This document shows, piece after piece, positions 6,105-6,453 of a stretch of 6,453 nt of DNA. The notes under the pieces are model-generated. The model saw only the letters and a list, made by a program, of their open reading frames with translations, was not told where the DNA came from and ran no database searches. A program made the position numbers and the translations under genes. The DNA comes from DATBMY01 sp036554605 (GTDB taxonomy: Bacteria > Acidobacteriota > Blastocatellia > UBA7656). Position 1 is the first letter of the stretch. Every line of letters starts with the position of its first letter. The stretch is taken from NCBI GenBank assembly GCA_036554605.1, contig DATBMY010000306.1, positions 1 through 6,453 of the forward strand. Reading direction: 5' to 3'.

Positions 6105-6260
6105 ATGGCAACTACGAGGAATTGTTCTCACTGCGATCTCTTGCGTATGGTGCGTTCGCGACGCCGGGGCGTTATCGATTACGTGGTATCGACCGTGCGC
6201 CTGTTTCCCTACAGGTGCCTGAAATGTAAGCGCCGGACATATCTCTTCGGCCGGTGCTGA
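6105..6260 (+). CDS. Small zinc-ribbon protein of 51 residues
   Basis: This short plus-strand gene encodes a predicted metal-binding protein with two knuckles: C7-x2-C10 in NCSHC and C38-x2-C41 in RCLKC. A basic SRRRG (18-22) and a hydrophobic stretch (23-35) lie between them, and a final cysteine (C51) is the last residue. The layout CxxC, basic RRRG, hydrophobic helix, PYRCxxCxRR matches small uncharacterised zinc-ribbon proteins I know from environmental bacteria, whose function is not established. They may bind nucleic acid or protein through the basic patch. The start is well fixed: TGA lies in frame directly before the ATG, and AGGA (6096-6099) sits five bases upstream. It is divergent from the oxidoreductase gene and convergent with the repeat-protein gene, with four bases between the two stops. 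A 103-codon minus-strand frame over the same DNA (6048-6359) has no recognisable features and clashes with both neighbours. Being a real gene is likely; the function is unknown. Confidence 0.72.
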   Translation: MATTRNCSHCDLLRMVRSRRRGVIDYVVSTVRLFPYRCLKCKRRTYLFGRC

Positions 6261-6264
6261 TCGC

Positions 6265-6453
6265 TCATCCTTTTCGCTTAAACATGCGTGCGAAAAACCC
6301 GCGCCTTGGCGCATTGGGATTATTCTTCGCCTCATCTCGCACGTGGCCGTCCGCATCATTCAACAGCAGATCAAGCACCTCCGCCGAAGCGCTGGTGTTA
6401 TTGGCGACGGCCCACCTGACATAGTTGACCGGGTCGCGCGCGAGGTTGTCGAA
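6265..6453 (-). CDS. Repeat protein (leucine-rich-repeat-variant/HEAT-like), 3' end only
   Basis: The window cuts this minus-strand gene, leaving its last 62 codons and the TGA at 6265-6267. The visible part reads as helical repeats: LARDPVNYVRWAVANNTSAS is one unit, and EVLDLLLNDADGHVRDEAKNNPNAP forms the next. The recurring pattern of D-P/D-x-x-VR-x-A-V/K-x-N-x followed by S/P-x-E-V-L is typical of leucine-rich-repeat-variant and HEAT-like proteins, which form curved solenoids for protein binding. The tail is basic and aromatic (RRGFFARMFKRKG) and may contact a membrane or nucleic acid. The N-terminal part, which would show any fused domain, lies beyond 6453. It ends four bases from the zinc-ribbon stop. 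Confidence 0.7.
   Translation of the reverse strand, partial: FDNLARDPVNYVRWAVANNTSASAEVLDLLLNDADGHVRDEAKNNPNAPRRGFFARMFKRKG

Noticed and set aside
6271..6296. Inverted repeat TTTTCGC and GCGAAAA as a bidirectional terminator of the convergent genes
   Set aside because: The T and A runs are on the wrong sides of the stem for either direction, no T run follows it, and it lies in the coding end of the repeat protein.
6298..6312. GCGC stem followed by GGGTTTTT on the minus strand, resembling an intrinsic terminator
   Set aside because: The stem is only four to five pairs, the T run is separated by three G, and it sits inside the coding region before the stop.
6048..6359. A 103-codon minus-strand frame at the right end
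   Set aside because: It overlaps the zinc-ribbon gene on the other strand and the repeat-protein gene in another frame, both of which have recognisable protein patterns; this frame has none.

Overview
The window is a GC-rich bacterial chromosomal segment with five complete genes, one partial gene at the right edge, short intergenic gaps and no insertion sequence, CRISPR array, tRNA or rRNA that I can see. The gene styles (a KtrAB potassium system, an ECF sigma factor with a fused SnoaL-like tail, a very small CxxC zinc-ribbon protein, a leucine-rich-repeat-variant protein) would fit a soil or environmental bacterium. Acidobacteriota is my best guess, but it rests on resemblance rather than on any marker gene.

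Layout from left to right. Positions 1-342 hold no convincing protein gene. They do contain a well-formed sigma-70-type promoter on the minus strand (-35 TTGACA, 17-bp spacer, -10 TATATA) that fires towards position 1, into about 190 bases able to form several helices. This is either an unrecognised RNA or the long leader of a gene outside the window. Positions 343-2476 are a minus-strand two-gene potassium-uptake operon: the channel-like membrane subunit (KtrB/TrkH family) first, then the cytosolic RCK gating subunit (KtrA/TrkA family), with one base between stop and start. Positions 2611-5904 are three further minus-strand genes in transcription order: an FAD-dependent phytoene-desaturase-like oxidoreductase, an ECF sigma factor of the ECF41 type, and a membrane-anchored metallo-beta-lactamase-fold hydrolase resembling AHL lactonases. 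At the right end a 51-residue zinc-ribbon protein on the plus strand (6105-6260) faces the 3' end of a repeat protein on the minus strand (6265-6453), with four bases between their stops.

The most interesting part is the sigma-factor locus. The sigma factor has no anti-sigma gene beside it. It instead carries its own C-terminal SnoaL-like domain with recognisable versions of the three ECF41 signature motifs. The gene just upstream of it encodes an oxidoreductase, one of the partner types known for ECF41. Upstream of that oxidoreductase lies an ECF-like promoter (TGTAACC, 16 bp, CGTG) close to the published ECF41 motif, at a sensible distance from a strong ribosome binding site. A simple reading is an autoregulated operon in which the sigma factor drives its own oxidoreductase and possibly the hydrolase. 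The signal is unknown.
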